Below, piece by piece: positions 36,253-45,573 of a stretch of 64,000 nt of DNA. This DNA is from Pseudomonas sp. NKUCC02_KPG (GTDB lineage Bacteria; Pseudomonadota; Gammaproteobacteria; Pseudomonadales; Pseudomonadaceae). Below the pieces are notes generated by a model. It did no database searches, had not been told where the DNA came from, and worked only from the letters and a program-made list of their open reading frames with translations. The stretch lies in contig NZ_JAHKRC010000012.1 in the NCBI RefSeq assembly GCF_019345465.1, positions 62,001 through 126,000 on the forward strand. The letters run 5' to 3'. The first letter of the stretch is position 1, and every line of letters starts with the position of its first letter. The position numbers and the translations under genes were made by a program.

Positions 36253-39207
36253 ATGCGCAACACTGCGCGCTCTCACAAACGCCAGTTCCCATTGCATGTC
36301 CACATCAGTGCGATGTTTACATTTTTGTTGCTCATGCTCGGCTTAGTGCTGGGCGTTTTTAACTATCTACAAACCACCCACATCATTCTCGACAGCAGTA
36401 AAAAGCTGTTCGGCTATATCGAACAGGATGTGCAGCATGATTTGCTCAATGCCTACCAACCCATAAGGCACGCACTGAACCTGCTGATTCTCAATCCTGA
36501 TGCCATGACTGATCGAGTCGAACTGAGAATGGGGCTGTTGCAGCCCTTCGTACAAACCCTCGAAGACAACCACACCCTGTCTGCTTTGTTCCTGGGAGAT
36601 GACAACGGAAACTTTTTCCTGGTCAGGCCTTTGCGCAATCAAGCGATCAGGCTGCAGTTGCATGCACCGCCACAAGCGAATTACGAAGTCTGGTCGATAA
36701 AACGCTCGGAACCAAACGGTACGGTTGAGTCAAAAAAAATATATCTGGATGAACATTTGACCAAGCTGGAAGAGCGAAACATCCCGGGTGAAACCTATGA
36801 CCCTCGCACCCGAAAATGGTTTATCCCGGTGCACGCCGACAACAATCAAGCCACCACCAGCCCCTATTTGTTTTTTTCCACCCGGGAAGTGGGCACCACA
36901 TTAGCCAGACGCAGCGCCACGAATACAGTCATGGGTGCCGACGTAACCCTTTCTCAACTGTCCAGTACCCTCGCCAGCCATCAGACAACGCCCGGTACGC
37001 AAATCGTTTTATTCGATGGCGATGGCCGGGCAATCGCCTATCCGGATTTCAACAAGCTCTTAACCGCCCAGGATCCCGCAAAACTACCCAAAGTCTCGGA
37101 ATTAAGCCCGGCCCTGAGCTATTTGATCGAGCAGAGTGCAACCACTGAGCATCGCCTGAACGACGGCAATCGCCAATGGATCACGTCACAATTCAAGGTG
37201 GACGACGGCGGATCCAATGGTTTGCAGCTGGCCATGATGGTCCCGGAAGACGAACTGCTGGCAGATGCCTATAAGCTGCGATGGCAAGGTGCCATGATGA
37301 CGCTGATTGCCCTCTTCCTGTGCGTACCCATGGGTTGGGTGACGTCCCGATTACTGGTCAAACCTTTGCAGGCACTGGTGCGTGAGGCCGATGCCATTCG
37401 GCGGTTTGATTTCAACTACGCGCCCAGGAAGCAGTCACCCGTGCTTGAGATTGACCAGCTGGAAGCCTCCATGGGACGAATGAGAGAAACGCTCGCCAGT
37501 TTTTTTGAAATCACCTCCAGCCTCTCTGCTCATACCCGATTTGAACCTTTGTTGCAGTCGGTCCTGTTTGAGACGCTCAAAATCGCGCAGGCACAGGCCG
37601 GGCTCATCTACCTTGCAAAAAACGACAGTACGCAACTGGAGTTAAAAGGCTTGATCATGAATGGCCAGCCCCAGGACCTCACAACCCAGCCGCAGTCGGT
37701 ATTAGACCCTGACGACAATCAGAGCCCCGAATGGCTGCGGGCACTTTTCGAAGGCCATGACAGTGTGGCCCGCGCACTCACTTTCGAGCAGGCTGGCGAC
37801 TTGCAACCACTGATGCACGAACTGGACAGCCAGAGCATCCATCTGATCGGCATTCGCCTGCACAACCGCCACGGCGAGACCGTCGGTATTCTGGTTCTGG
37901 TGTTGAACAACAGTGGCTCGCTTGACGATCAGGATCATCTGCGGGCTGACCGGATTGCCTTTATCCAGGCGGTGTCAGGCACAGCTGCGGTCGCCATTGA
38001 GAGCCAGCGCCTGCAAGCACGGCAAAAGCAGTTGCTGGATGCTTTGATTCAACTGCTGGCTGGAGCCATTGACGCCAAAAGCCCGTATACGGCAAGCCAT
38101 TGCCAGCGAGTTCCAACCCTCACGCTGATGCTGGCCCAAGCGGCGGCGGCGAGCCAGCAGCCACCGTTTGAGCAGTACAACCCCTCGGACGAACAATGGG
38201 AGGCCCTGCGCATCGCGGCCTGGCTACATGACTGCGGCAAGGTCACAACGCCGGAGTATGTGGTCGACAAGGCCACCAAGCTTGAAACCTTGTACGACCG
38301 CATTCACGAGATCCGCACCCGTTTTGAAGTGCTCAAGCGCGATGCATGGATCGACTACTGGCAAGCGCGCGCCCTGGGCGGCAATGATCAACAACTCACG
38401 GAGCAGCGCGACACCTGCTTGTCGGCGCTGGATGACGACTTTGCCTTTGTCGCCCAATGCAATGTGGGAGGTGAAGCCATGATGGAAGCTGATCTTGAGC
38501 GTTTGAACGCCATTTCACGACGCACATGGAGCCGGACTCTGGACGATCGGCTTGGGGTGTCCTGGGAAGAGCACAAACGCCAGTCCACCCGTGAGGAACA
38601 TGCCTTGCCGGTCACAGAGCGATTGCTCGCCGACAAACCGGAGCACCTTTTCATCCGGCCCGAAGCCGACGTGATTGCTGCGCAAAACCCTTGGGGCTTC
38701 AAACTCGACATACCGCAATACAAGTTCAACCGCGGCGAACTGTACAACTTGAGCATCAGACGCGGCACATTGACCAATGAGGAACGCTACATCATCAATA
38801 ATCACATCGTTCAAACCATCCTGATGCTCAGCAGCCTGCCCCTGCCCAGTTACCTGAGCAACATCGCGGAGATCGCAGGTGGACATCACGAAAAAATGGA
38901 CGGCAGCGGTTATCCAAAACGCTTGAAGCGTGAGGAGATGAGCCTGGAGTCGCGGATGATGGCGATTGCCGACATTTTCGAGGCACTGACCGCTTCGGAT
39001 CGCCCCTATAAACGCAGCAAGACGTTAAGTGAGGCCCTGAGCATCATGGCCACGATGTGCCGCGATGCCCACATTGACCCCCAACTGTTCGCGCTGTTTA
39101 TGCACGAACAGGTGTTTATGCAGTACGCCCGGCAGTTTCTCGGACCGGAACAAATCGATTCAGTCGACATCGATGCGCTCATGCTCAAGGCCGGGCTGAC
39201 GACTTGA
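36253..39207 (+). CDS. Cache-HAMP-GAF-HD-GYP sensory protein (predicted cyclic-di-GMP phosphodiesterase)
   Basis: 984 residues from ATG 36253, which has GGAG nine bases upstream; an ATG at 36208 lacks a good site. TM1 (about 16-36) and TM2 (about 346-366, LIALFLCVPMGWVTSRLL) flank a periplasmic Cache-like sensor; HAMP follows, then a GAF domain (about 430-590). The catalytic part has HD at 659-660 (LHDCGK) and HHEKMDGSGYP at 878-888, so the metal-binding and GYP signatures are present. The 219-residue distance between them far exceeds compact HD-GYP domains, showing an insertion. Lies 95 bp downstream of the sensor kinase and probably in its transcription unit. Confidence 0.88.
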   Translation: MRNTARSHKRQFPLHVHISAMFTFLLLMLGLVLGVFNYLQTTHIILDSSKKLFGYIEQDVQHDLLNAYQPIRHALNLLILNPDAMTDRVELRMGLLQPFVQTLEDNHTLSALFLGDDNGNFFLVRPLRNQAIRLQLHAPPQANYEVWSIKRSEPNGTVESKKIYLDEHLTKLEERNIPGETYDPRTRKWFIPVHADNNQATTSPYLFFSTREVGTTLARRSATNTVMGADVTLSQLSSTLASHQTTPGTQIVLFDGDGRAIAYPDFNKLLTAQDPAKLPKVSELSPALSYLIEQSATTEHRLNDGNRQWITSQFKVDDGGSNGLQLAMMVPEDELLADAYKLRWQGAMMTLIALFLCVPMGWVTSRLLVKPLQALVREADAIRRFDFNYAPRKQSPVLEIDQLEASMGRMRETLASFFEITSSLSAHTRFEPLLQSVLFETLKIAQAQAGLIYLAKNDSTQLELKGLIMNGQPQDLTTQPQSVLDPDDNQSPEWLRALFEGHDSVARALTFEQAGDLQPLMHELDSQSIHLIGIRLHNRHGETVGILVLVLNNSGSLDDQDHLRADRIAFIQAVSGTAAVAIESQRLQARQKQLLDALIQLLAGAIDAKSPYTASHCQRVPTLTLMLAQAAAASQQPPFEQYNPSDEQWEALRIAAWLHDCGKVTTPEYVVDKATKLETLYDRIHEIRTRFEVLKRDAWIDYWQARALGGNDQQLTEQRDTCLSALDDDFAFVAQCNVGGEAMMEADLERLNAISRRTWSRTLDDRLGVSWEEHKRQSTREEHALPVTERLLADKPEHLFIRPEADVIAAQNPWGFKLDIPQYKFNRGELYNLSIRRGTLTNEERYIINNHIVQTILMLSSLPLPSYLSNIAEIAGGHHEKMDGSGYPKRLKREEMSLESRMMAIADIFEALTASDRPYKRSKTLSEALSIMATMCRDAHIDPQLFALFMHEQVFMQYARQFLGPEQIDSVDIDALMLKAGLTT

Positions 39208-39213
39208 CCGGTA

Positions 39214-39696
39214 TCAGCACTCGCTCAGACGTAGAAAGATCGCAGCCAGTGCTTCAATGCCCTGCTGGTCCTGCTCGCTGAACCGCCCGACACTCGGGCT
39301 GTCCAGATCGAGCACACCGATCAGCCGGCCATCCTTGATCAACGGAACGACCAGCTCACTGTTGGAAGCACTGTCGCAAGCGATATGCCCGGCAAATGCG
39401 TGAACATCCTCAACCCGCTGTGTTTGCCTGCTCGCAGCCGCGGCCCCGCAAACGCCACGTCCAAAAGGAATCCGGACACAGGCGATCTGACCCTGGAACG
39501 GGCCCAGTACCAACTCTTCATTGCGGTTGAGGTAAAACCCAGCCCAGTTCAGATCATCCAGCTGGTGAAACAAAAACGCTGAAAATTGCGCGGCATTGGC
39601 AATAAAGTCCCGCTCATCCGCCAACAACGACTCCAGTTGAGCCTGCAACAAGGTGTAGCCGTTCAGACCGGCACCTGTGGCATTCAAATCAATCAT
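39214..39696 (-). CDS. msrC: GAF-domain free methionine-(R)-sulfoxide reductase (fRMsr)
   Basis: 160 residues made of one GAF domain. The conserved Cys set is visible as IACVRIPFGRGVCGAAAAS and HIACDSASNSELVVPL, equivalent to the three catalytic/resolving cysteines of E. coli MsrC. The enzyme reduces free methionine-R-sulfoxide using thioredoxin. The start overlaps the end of the upstream DUF815 gene by eight bases on the same strand. Its convergent stop lies six bases from the HD-GYP stop. Confidence 0.9.
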   Translation of the reverse strand: MIDLNATGAGLNGYTLLQAQLESLLADERDFIANAAQFSAFLFHQLDDLNWAGFYLNRNEELVLGPFQGQIACVRIPFGRGVCGAAAASRQTQRVEDVHAFAGHIACDSASNSELVVPLIKDGRLIGVLDLDSPSVGRFSEQDQQGIEALAAIFLRLSEC

Positions 39697-40582
39697 TCAC
39701 TTGCTCCAACAATTTCAAACCCACCCAGTAACGCGCGAACTGATAGGCGCAACGGCCGTTGCGATTGCCTCGCCCGGTCGCCCAGCGCACGGCAAGAATA
39801 TCCAGCGCTTCGTCGCGTTGCCACTGCAAACCGGCTTTGCTGGCCAATACGTCGATCCAGTGCTCGACCACACTCAGGAAGTGCTCCTGGGTAAAGGGAT
39901 AGAACGACAGCCAGAGGCCGAAACGGTCGGACAAGGCAATCTTGTCCTCTACGGCCTCGTTGGGATGAAGCTCACCGTCGACGTTCTTCCAGTTTTCGTT
40001 GTCGCTCTCTTTTTCAGGCACCAGATGGCGACGGTTCGAGGTTGCGTAAAGCAACACGTTATCCGGCGCTTGTTCCAGGGAGCCATCGAGGACGCTTTTC
40101 AGCACCCGGTAATCGCTTTCGCCAGCCTCGAAGGACAAGTCATCGCAAAACAATACAAAACGTTGAGGCAAGCCCTGTAACAGTTCGACCACTCGCGGTA
40201 GATCGGCCAGATGATCGCGCTCGATTTCAATCAGGCGCAGCCCGGCATCTGCGTGCTCCGCCAGCAAGGCACGAATGATCGATGACTTGCCCGTACCCCG
40301 TGATCCCCATAACAGGGCATGGTTGGCTGGCAAACCGTCGAGAAACTGCCGGGTGTTGCGACCCAACTGATCACGCTGATTATCAATGCCGATAAGGTCC
40401 GCAAGGCGCATTTCAAGACTGACCTGCAACGGCAGCAGGTAACCGGAGCGACCTTCACGCTGCCAACGGGCAGCCAGGCACTCGTGCCACTCAATCGGTT
40501 CACGCTGCGCTGGCAGCAAGGGTTCAAGACGTGCAAGGACTGCTTCGGCACGCTCCAAAAAGGCATCCAGTTTAGAATTCAC
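39689..40582 (-). CDS. DUF815 family AAA-type ATP-binding protein
   Basis: 297 residues with a P-loop (LLWGSRGTGKSSIIRALL, near 88-105), a Walker B-like strand (RFVLFCDDLSFE) and a sensor region (NVLLYATSNRRHLVPE), followed by SDRFGLWLSFYPFTQEHFL. DUF815 proteins are AAA+ ATPases, usually predicted to be chaperone- or replication-like, without a proven role. It precedes msrC with an eight-base overlap and the two probably form one operon; no link in function is known. Confidence 0.85.
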   Translation of the reverse strand: MNSKLDAFLERAEAVLARLEPLLPAQREPIEWHECLAARWQREGRSGYLLPLQVSLEMRLADLIGIDNQRDQLGRNTRQFLDGLPANHALLWGSRGTGKSSIIRALLAEHADAGLRLIEIERDHLADLPRVVELLQGLPQRFVLFCDDLSFEAGESDYRVLKSVLDGSLEQAPDNVLLYATSNRRHLVPEKESDNENWKNVDGELHPNEAVEDKIALSDRFGLWLSFYPFTQEHFLSVVEHWIDVLASKAGLQWQRDEALDILAVRWATGRGNRNGRCAYQFARYWVGLKLLEQVND

Positions 40583-40757
40583 AACATTTCCTCAGACTGA
40601 TACACAATGATGGCATATTGATATGACGCACATTTATCCGCCATCCACGACATGACTCACCCGGTTTGCGGCAAATACCGCAGTTATACCTGCCGGTTGT
40701 CCTACACATCGACTACTCTTGCACGCCGCAAGGAAATGGAAACAGGTGCAGCACCCC

Positions 40758-43073
40758 ATGGATATAAAACTCACCCATCGCCTGTCTTTCAAACAAGCAA
40801 AACTGACTGTGCTGGTCGGTCTGGTTCTCGGATCCATCCTTAGCCTGCTACAAATCGGCATCGATTATGCCAGTGAAAACGCCGCCATCAATCGCGAAAT
40901 CCAGTCTCTGCTTGAGATCAGCCACAACCCGGCATCGCGCATTGCCTACAACCTCGACTCAGAGCTGGCACAAGAGCTCTTGCTCGGTCTGTTGCGATCA
41001 CCGGCGATCACCGGCGCACAACTTGTCGACAGCGACAATGTGGTCCTGGCAGCTGTTCAGGATCAGCCTGAAAGCGGGCGTTATCGAGCACTCAGCGATT
41101 ATTTGTTTGGTTCCAATCGCTCATTTGACCAACGACTGTACTTCAATCACTTGCCTGAACAAAGCATCGGGGTTTTACACCTCGAGGTGGATACCTATCC
41201 CTTCGGGAAGCGTTTTTTGCAGCGGGCGGAAGTCACGCTGCTCAGCGGTTTCATTCGCAGCATCATCCTGACCTTTATCCTCCTGGGCCTGTTTTACGTC
41301 ATGCTGACCAAGCCGCTGGTACGGGTGATTCGACAGATAAGCCAGCGTCTGCCCGGTGACCCTGGCCAATCGAAGGTGCAGTACCCTTGCGGCCATGAAG
41401 ACGATGAAATTGGTGTGCTGGTCAACGCCGCCAATCAACAGTTCGAGGCGATGGCCCGTGAAATGGAGTATCGGCGCCGCGCTGAAAACAGCCTCACCGA
41501 GTACCTGGCGCAACTGGAAACCATCGTCTCGGTGCGCACCAAAGAGCTGGAAACCATCAACGAACAACTGCGTCACTCCAATGAAGAGCTGGAATCTGCG
41601 CGCAGCACTGCACTGGAAATGGCCCAGGCACGGTCTGCCTTTCTGGCCAATATGAGCCACGAAATACGCACCCCGCTCAATGGCTTGCTGGGCATGCTGG
41701 CGCTGTGCCTGGACAGCCCGCTCAATGCCGAGCAACACCAGCAACTGTCGATAGCCCACGACTCTGGCAAAGTCCTGGTCGAACTGCTCAATGACATTCT
41801 CGACCTGTCGAAATTCGATGCCGGCCAACTGGAGCTGGAACATATTGCCTTCGACCTGGGTTCGCTGATCGAAGACACTGCCAACCTGCTGTCGCAGAAC
41901 GCAGCCCCCAGCGTGGAGCTGACGTGCCTGATCGACCCGAACTTCCCCGCATTGGTGCTGGGTGACCCGACACGGGTACGCCAGATCGTCAGCAATCTGC
42001 TATCCAATGCCCTGAAATTCACCCGGTTCGGACGGGTGGATGTGCGCCTCAGCGCACAGGGCGATCAGGTACGCATCGAGGTGTGCGACACCGGCATCGG
42101 CATTGCCCAGGATGCTCAGGCGCGAATTTTCAGCCCTTTTACCCAGGCTGGAGCCAGCATTACCCGTCAGTTTGGGGGCACAGGGCTGGGGCTGACCCTG
42201 ACCAACAGCTTGTGCGAGGTCATGCACGGACGACTGACCATCAGTTCGGAAATCGGTTTTGGCAGCCAGTTCTGTGCCGAACTGCCTTTGCCTTGCTACG
42301 CCCCCGCCATCACGCCCAAACCACTGTCCGGGCGGGTTATTGTGGTGAGTGCGGCGAGCAGCGGCCTGAGCGAGTTGCTTGCCAGCTTTTTGCCCCTGTG
42401 GGGGCTCGACTACACACACTATTCACTGGACGCCCGTCTGGACGGCACAGACCCTCATCTGTTGATTACTGATTGCCCCGAATGCCTGTTTGGCCTGCGG
42501 CCGGCAATCAGCGCACCGATCCTGCTGGTCACTGCCTATGGAAACTTCATGCCCAGTGATCAGGTCAGTGCACTGGCACCCCTGCAGCAAAAAGCCAGGC
42601 CGCTATCGCGCCATGCGTTGTATCAAACCTTGCAGTATCTGCTACAGAAAAACGATCAAGACGTCCCGGCGGATCGGACCAGCAGCACGCCTGTCTCGCA
42701 CCGCGCACGGATTCTGTTGGTCGAAGACAACCCGGTCAACCAACTCGTGGCCAAGGGCATGTTGAGCAAATTGGGGTGTGACGTAGTAGTAGCGGCCCAC
42801 GGCGGCGAGGCGCTGAAACAATTGGAGCAGAGAACCTTTGATCTGGTGTTGATGGACTGCAACATGCCGGTAATGGACGGCTATGAGGCCACCCGACAAA
42901 TTCGTCACCGTGGGCGCTGGCCAAAGTTACCCATCGTCGCCCTGACCGCCAATGCAATGCCCGAAGAGCGCGAGCGCTGCCGCTCGGCGGGGATGAACGA
43001 CTATCTGGCCAAACCGTTCAGGCGCGAAGAGCTGGCTGCGCTGATTGATACCTGGGTGCCGCAAACAGCCTGA
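40758..43073 (+). CDS. Hybrid sensor histidine kinase with one active and one degenerate receiver
   Basis: 771 residues from ATG 40758 (MDIKLTHRLSFKQAKLTV). TM1 is about 13-33 and TM2 about 164-188, around a periplasmic sensor of roughly 130 residues; HAMP and a coiled coil follow (RAENSLTEYLAQLETIVSVR). HisKA carries His301 (MSHEIRTPLNGLLGML), then HATPase (FGGTGLGLTLTN). A receiver-like segment (about 520-625) lacks the paired acidic residues, and a canonical receiver has Asp700 (LVLMDCNMPVMDGYEA). There is no Hpt domain, so an external Hpt protein is needed for a full relay. No regulator is adjacent and the signal is unknown. Confidence 0.9.
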   Translation: MDIKLTHRLSFKQAKLTVLVGLVLGSILSLLQIGIDYASENAAINREIQSLLEISHNPASRIAYNLDSELAQELLLGLLRSPAITGAQLVDSDNVVLAAVQDQPESGRYRALSDYLFGSNRSFDQRLYFNHLPEQSIGVLHLEVDTYPFGKRFLQRAEVTLLSGFIRSIILTFILLGLFYVMLTKPLVRVIRQISQRLPGDPGQSKVQYPCGHEDDEIGVLVNAANQQFEAMAREMEYRRRAENSLTEYLAQLETIVSVRTKELETINEQLRHSNEELESARSTALEMAQARSAFLANMSHEIRTPLNGLLGMLALCLDSPLNAEQHQQLSIAHDSGKVLVELLNDILDLSKFDAGQLELEHIAFDLGSLIEDTANLLSQNAAPSVELTCLIDPNFPALVLGDPTRVRQIVSNLLSNALKFTRFGRVDVRLSAQGDQVRIEVCDTGIGIAQDAQARIFSPFTQAGASITRQFGGTGLGLTLTNSLCEVMHGRLTISSEIGFGSQFCAELPLPCYAPAITPKPLSGRVIVVSAASSGLSELLASFLPLWGLDYTHYSLDARLDGTDPHLLITDCPECLFGLRPAISAPILLVTAYGNFMPSDQVSALAPLQQKARPLSRHALYQTLQYLLQKNDQDVPADRTSSTPVSHRARILLVEDNPVNQLVAKGMLSKLGCDVVVAAHGGEALKQLEQRTFDLVLMDCNMPVMDGYEATRQIRHRGRWPKLPIVALTANAMPEERERCRSAGMNDYLAKPFRREELAALIDTWVPQTA

Positions 43074-43128
43074 AAAGGCATTGCCTGTAGCACCTGGTTT
43101 AACTGGCGAACCGCCGCGCATGCTTTTG

Positions 43129-43178
43129 CGACGGCTGCGCCGCCGGACGCAGCCTCGCTCCGCGAGTCAGCGGCTACA
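43129..43178. repeat. Family-B repeat unit
   Basis: GCGACGGCTGCGCCGCCG followed by ACGCAGCCTCGCTCCG and CAGCGGCTACAAG. It is nearly identical to 18424-18475. It sits between the kinase stop and the convergent glutathione peroxidase stop. Confidence 0.78.
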
Positions 43179-43199
43179 AGGACTCAGAGCGACAACGGC

Positions 43200-43685
43200 T
43201 TAGCGCAGTAACGCCTCGATATCCGACTTGAGCGCCTCCGGCTTGGTGGTCGGGGCATAACGCTTGATGCTTTTGCCATCGCCACTGATCAGGAACTTGG
43301 TGAAATTCCACTTGATACCCTGGGAGCCCAGCAGCCCGGGCGCGCGTTTCTTGAGCTGGACAAACAGCGGATGGGCCTGGCTGCCATTGACGTCCACTTT
43401 TTTGAACAGCGGGAAGGTCACGCCAAAATTCAACTCGCAGAACTCAGAGATGGCGGCTTCGTCACCCGGCTCCTGTTGCCCGAACTGATTACACGGGAAT
43501 CCCAGAATCACCAGGCCCTGATCCCTGTACTGCTGCCACAGGGCTTCGAGCCCCTTGTACTGCGGGGTAAATCCACATTTACTCGCGGTATTGACCACCA
43601 GCAACGCTTTACCCCCGAAGTCCGCCAGGGTTTTCGGCTCGCCGCCAAGAGTGGTGCATGCAACATTGAGCAGATTGTCGTTCAT
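43200..43685 (-). CDS. Glutathione peroxidase (cysteine type)
   Basis: 161 residues of the non-selenium GPx family, which reduces peroxides and is often thioredoxin-dependent. The peroxidatic Cys is Cys37 (NTASKCGFTPQY), replacing selenocysteine. The other active-site residues appear as FPCNQFGQQEPG (Gln) and KWNFTKFLI (Trp, Asn). Just downstream of msrB with a 15-bp gap, forming an oxidative-defence pair. Confidence 0.93.
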   Translation of the reverse strand: MNDNLLNVACTTLGGEPKTLADFGGKALLVVNTASKCGFTPQYKGLEALWQQYRDQGLVILGFPCNQFGQQEPGDEAAISEFCELNFGVTFPLFKKVDVNGSQAHPLFVQLKKRAPGLLGSQGIKWNFTKFLISGDGKSIKRYAPTTKPEALKSDIEALLR

Positions 43686-43700
43686 GACGGCGCCTCAAGA

Positions 43701-44096
43701 TTAGTCGCGGGGAACCAGGTCCAGGCACACCGAGTTGATGCAGTAGCGCAGACCGGTGGGTGGCGGACCGTCGGGGAATACATGCCCCAAATGCGCATCA
43801 CACTTGGCGCAGACCACTTCGGTACGCACCATGCCGTGGCTGACGTCACGGATCTCGACCATCGCGCTTTCGCCAATCGGCTGATAGAAGCTCGGCCAGC
43901 CGCAACCTGAATCAAACTTGGCGCGCGAATCAAACAACGGCTCCTGGCAGCAGATACAGTGATAAACACCGTCGGTTTTAGTGGCGTTGTATTTACCCGA
44001 AAACGGCCGCTCAGTGCCCTTGAGGCGGCACACGTTGTACTGCTCCGGATCGAGCATGGCCTTCCATTCGTCCAGGGTTTTGTTCAACTTTTCCAT
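43701..44096 (-). CDS. msrB: Peptide methionine-(R)-sulfoxide reductase MsrB
   Basis: 131 residues, zinc type: CxxC pairs in HCICCQEPLF and VCAKCDAHLG, and the catalytic Cys in LRYCINSVCLDL. It reduces methionine-R-sulfoxide in proteins. The start at 44096 (MEKLNKTLDEWK) has GAGG upstream and matches family length; in-frame extension to 44210 is not credible. Same strand and 15 bp from glutathione peroxidase. Divergent from alaA. Confidence 0.95.
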   Translation of the reverse strand: MEKLNKTLDEWKAMLDPEQYNVCRLKGTERPFSGKYNATKTDGVYHCICCQEPLFDSRAKFDSGCGWPSFYQPIGESAMVEIRDVSHGMVRTEVVCAKCDAHLGHVFPDGPPPTGLRYCINSVCLDLVPRD

Positions 44097-44318
44097 GGTT
44101 CTGCCTCTGCAACTGAAAAACCCCGATCGGTGGCTTTTCCAGGGGTCGGGTGGCACGTATGATTGCGCCTCGTTAAACGCCAGTCTGGCACCCGCACTAG
44201 TTGCATTCAAACGGATTATTGAAGCAAGCCGGTGTCAGCCACTGTGTGAAAACACAGAATTTCCCAGAGCCGTGATCATCACATTGCCTGGATCGTTCAT
44301 TTTCGGGATCACATCGCC

Positions 44319-45530
44319 ATGCAGGTCAGCAAATCAAACAAGCTCGCCAACGTCTGTTATGACATTCGCGGCCCAGTGCTCAAGCACGCCAAACGTCTGG
44401 AGGAGGAAGGTCATCGCATCCTCAAGCTGAATATCGGCAACCCGGCCCCCTTTGGTTTTGAAGCGCCGGACGAAATCCTTCAGGACGTAATCCGCAACCT
44501 GCCGACCGCCCAGGGCTACAGCGACTCCAAAGGCCTGTTCAGCGCGCGCAAGGCCGTGATGCAGTACTACCAGCAAAAGCAGGTGGAAGGTGTCGGCATT
44601 GAAGACATCTACCTAGGTAACGGCGTCTCCGAGTTGATCGTGATGTCGCTGCAAGCGCTGCTCAACAATGGCGACGAAGTCCTGGTGCCAGCACCCGACT
44701 ACCCGCTGTGGACTGCCGCCGTAACGCTGGCCGGTGGTCACCCCGTGCACTACCTGTGCGACGAGCAAGCCAACTGGTGGCCTGATCTGGAGGATATAAA
44801 AGCCCGGATCACCCCTAATACCAAAGCCATGGTCATTATCAACCCGAACAACCCGACGGGTGCGGTGTACTCCAAGGAAGTCCTGCTGGGCATGCTGGAG
44901 ATTGCGCGCCAGCACAACCTGGTGGTGTTCTCGGACGAGATCTACGACAAGATCCTGTACGACGACGCCGTGCACATCTGCACCGCTTCGCTGGCCCCGG
45001 ACGTGCTGTGCCTGACCTTTAACGGCCTGTCCAAGTCGTACCGGGTCGCGGGTTTCCGCTCGGGCTGGATCGCCATCTCCGGGCCCAAGCAAAATGCCCA
45101 AAGCTACATTGAAGGCATCGACATGCTGGCCAACATGCGCCTGTGTGCCAACGTACCCAGCCAGCATGCCATCCAGACTGCACTTGGCGGCTACCAGAGC
45201 ATCAACGACCTGGTCCTGCCCAACGGCCGCCTGCTGGAACAGCGTAACCGCACCTGGGAGTTGCTCAACGATATCCCCGGCGTCAGCTGCGTGAAGCCGA
45301 TGGGTGCTCTATACGCATTCCCGCGTATCGACCCCAAGGTGTGCCCGATCCTCAACGACGAGAAGTTCGTTCTGGACCTGCTGCTCTCGGAAAAACTGCT
45401 GGTGGTTCAAGGCACGGCATTCAACTGGCCTTGGCCTGACCACTTCCGCGTCGTGACCCTGCCCCGTGTTGACGAACTGGACATGGCCATCGGCCGGATC
45501 GGTAACTTCCTGAAGACCTACCGTCAGTAA
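44319..45530 (+). CDS. alaA: Alanine-forming aminotransferase AlaA (PLP fold type I)
   Basis: 403 residues resembling E. coli AlaA (YfbQ), which makes alanine from pyruvate and glutamate. PLP lysine motif SKSYRVAGFRSGW; substrate-binding segments NIGNPAPFGF, NPNNPTGAVYS and SDEIYDKILYDD; C-terminal Arg in FRVVTLPRVDEL. Divergent from msrB with about 220 bp between. A 13-bp perfect inverted repeat follows the stop. Confidence 0.92.
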   Translation: MQVSKSNKLANVCYDIRGPVLKHAKRLEEEGHRILKLNIGNPAPFGFEAPDEILQDVIRNLPTAQGYSDSKGLFSARKAVMQYYQQKQVEGVGIEDIYLGNGVSELIVMSLQALLNNGDEVLVPAPDYPLWTAAVTLAGGHPVHYLCDEQANWWPDLEDIKARITPNTKAMVIINPNNPTGAVYSKEVLLGMLEIARQHNLVVFSDEIYDKILYDDAVHICTASLAPDVLCLTFNGLSKSYRVAGFRSGWIAISGPKQNAQSYIEGIDMLANMRLCANVPSQHAIQTALGGYQSINDLVLPNGRLLEQRNRTWELLNDIPGVSCVKPMGALYAFPRIDPKVCPILNDEKFVLDLLLSEKLLVVQGTAFNWPWPDHFRVVTLPRVDELDMAIGRIGNFLKTYRQ

Positions 45531-45538
45531 CGTCTGAA

Positions 45539-45573
45539 CATGCTGTGCGACGAATCAAAAGTCGCACAGCATG
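45539..45573. terminator. 13-bp perfect hairpin after alaA, terminator-like without T-run
   Basis: CATGCTGTGCGAC (45539-45551) is mirrored by GTCGCACAGCATG (45561-45573) over the loop GAATCAAAA. It begins eight bases after the alaA stop. The lack of a T-tract argues against a simple intrinsic terminator; a Rho-dependent or RNA-stabilising hairpin or a protein site is possible. Confidence 0.65.
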
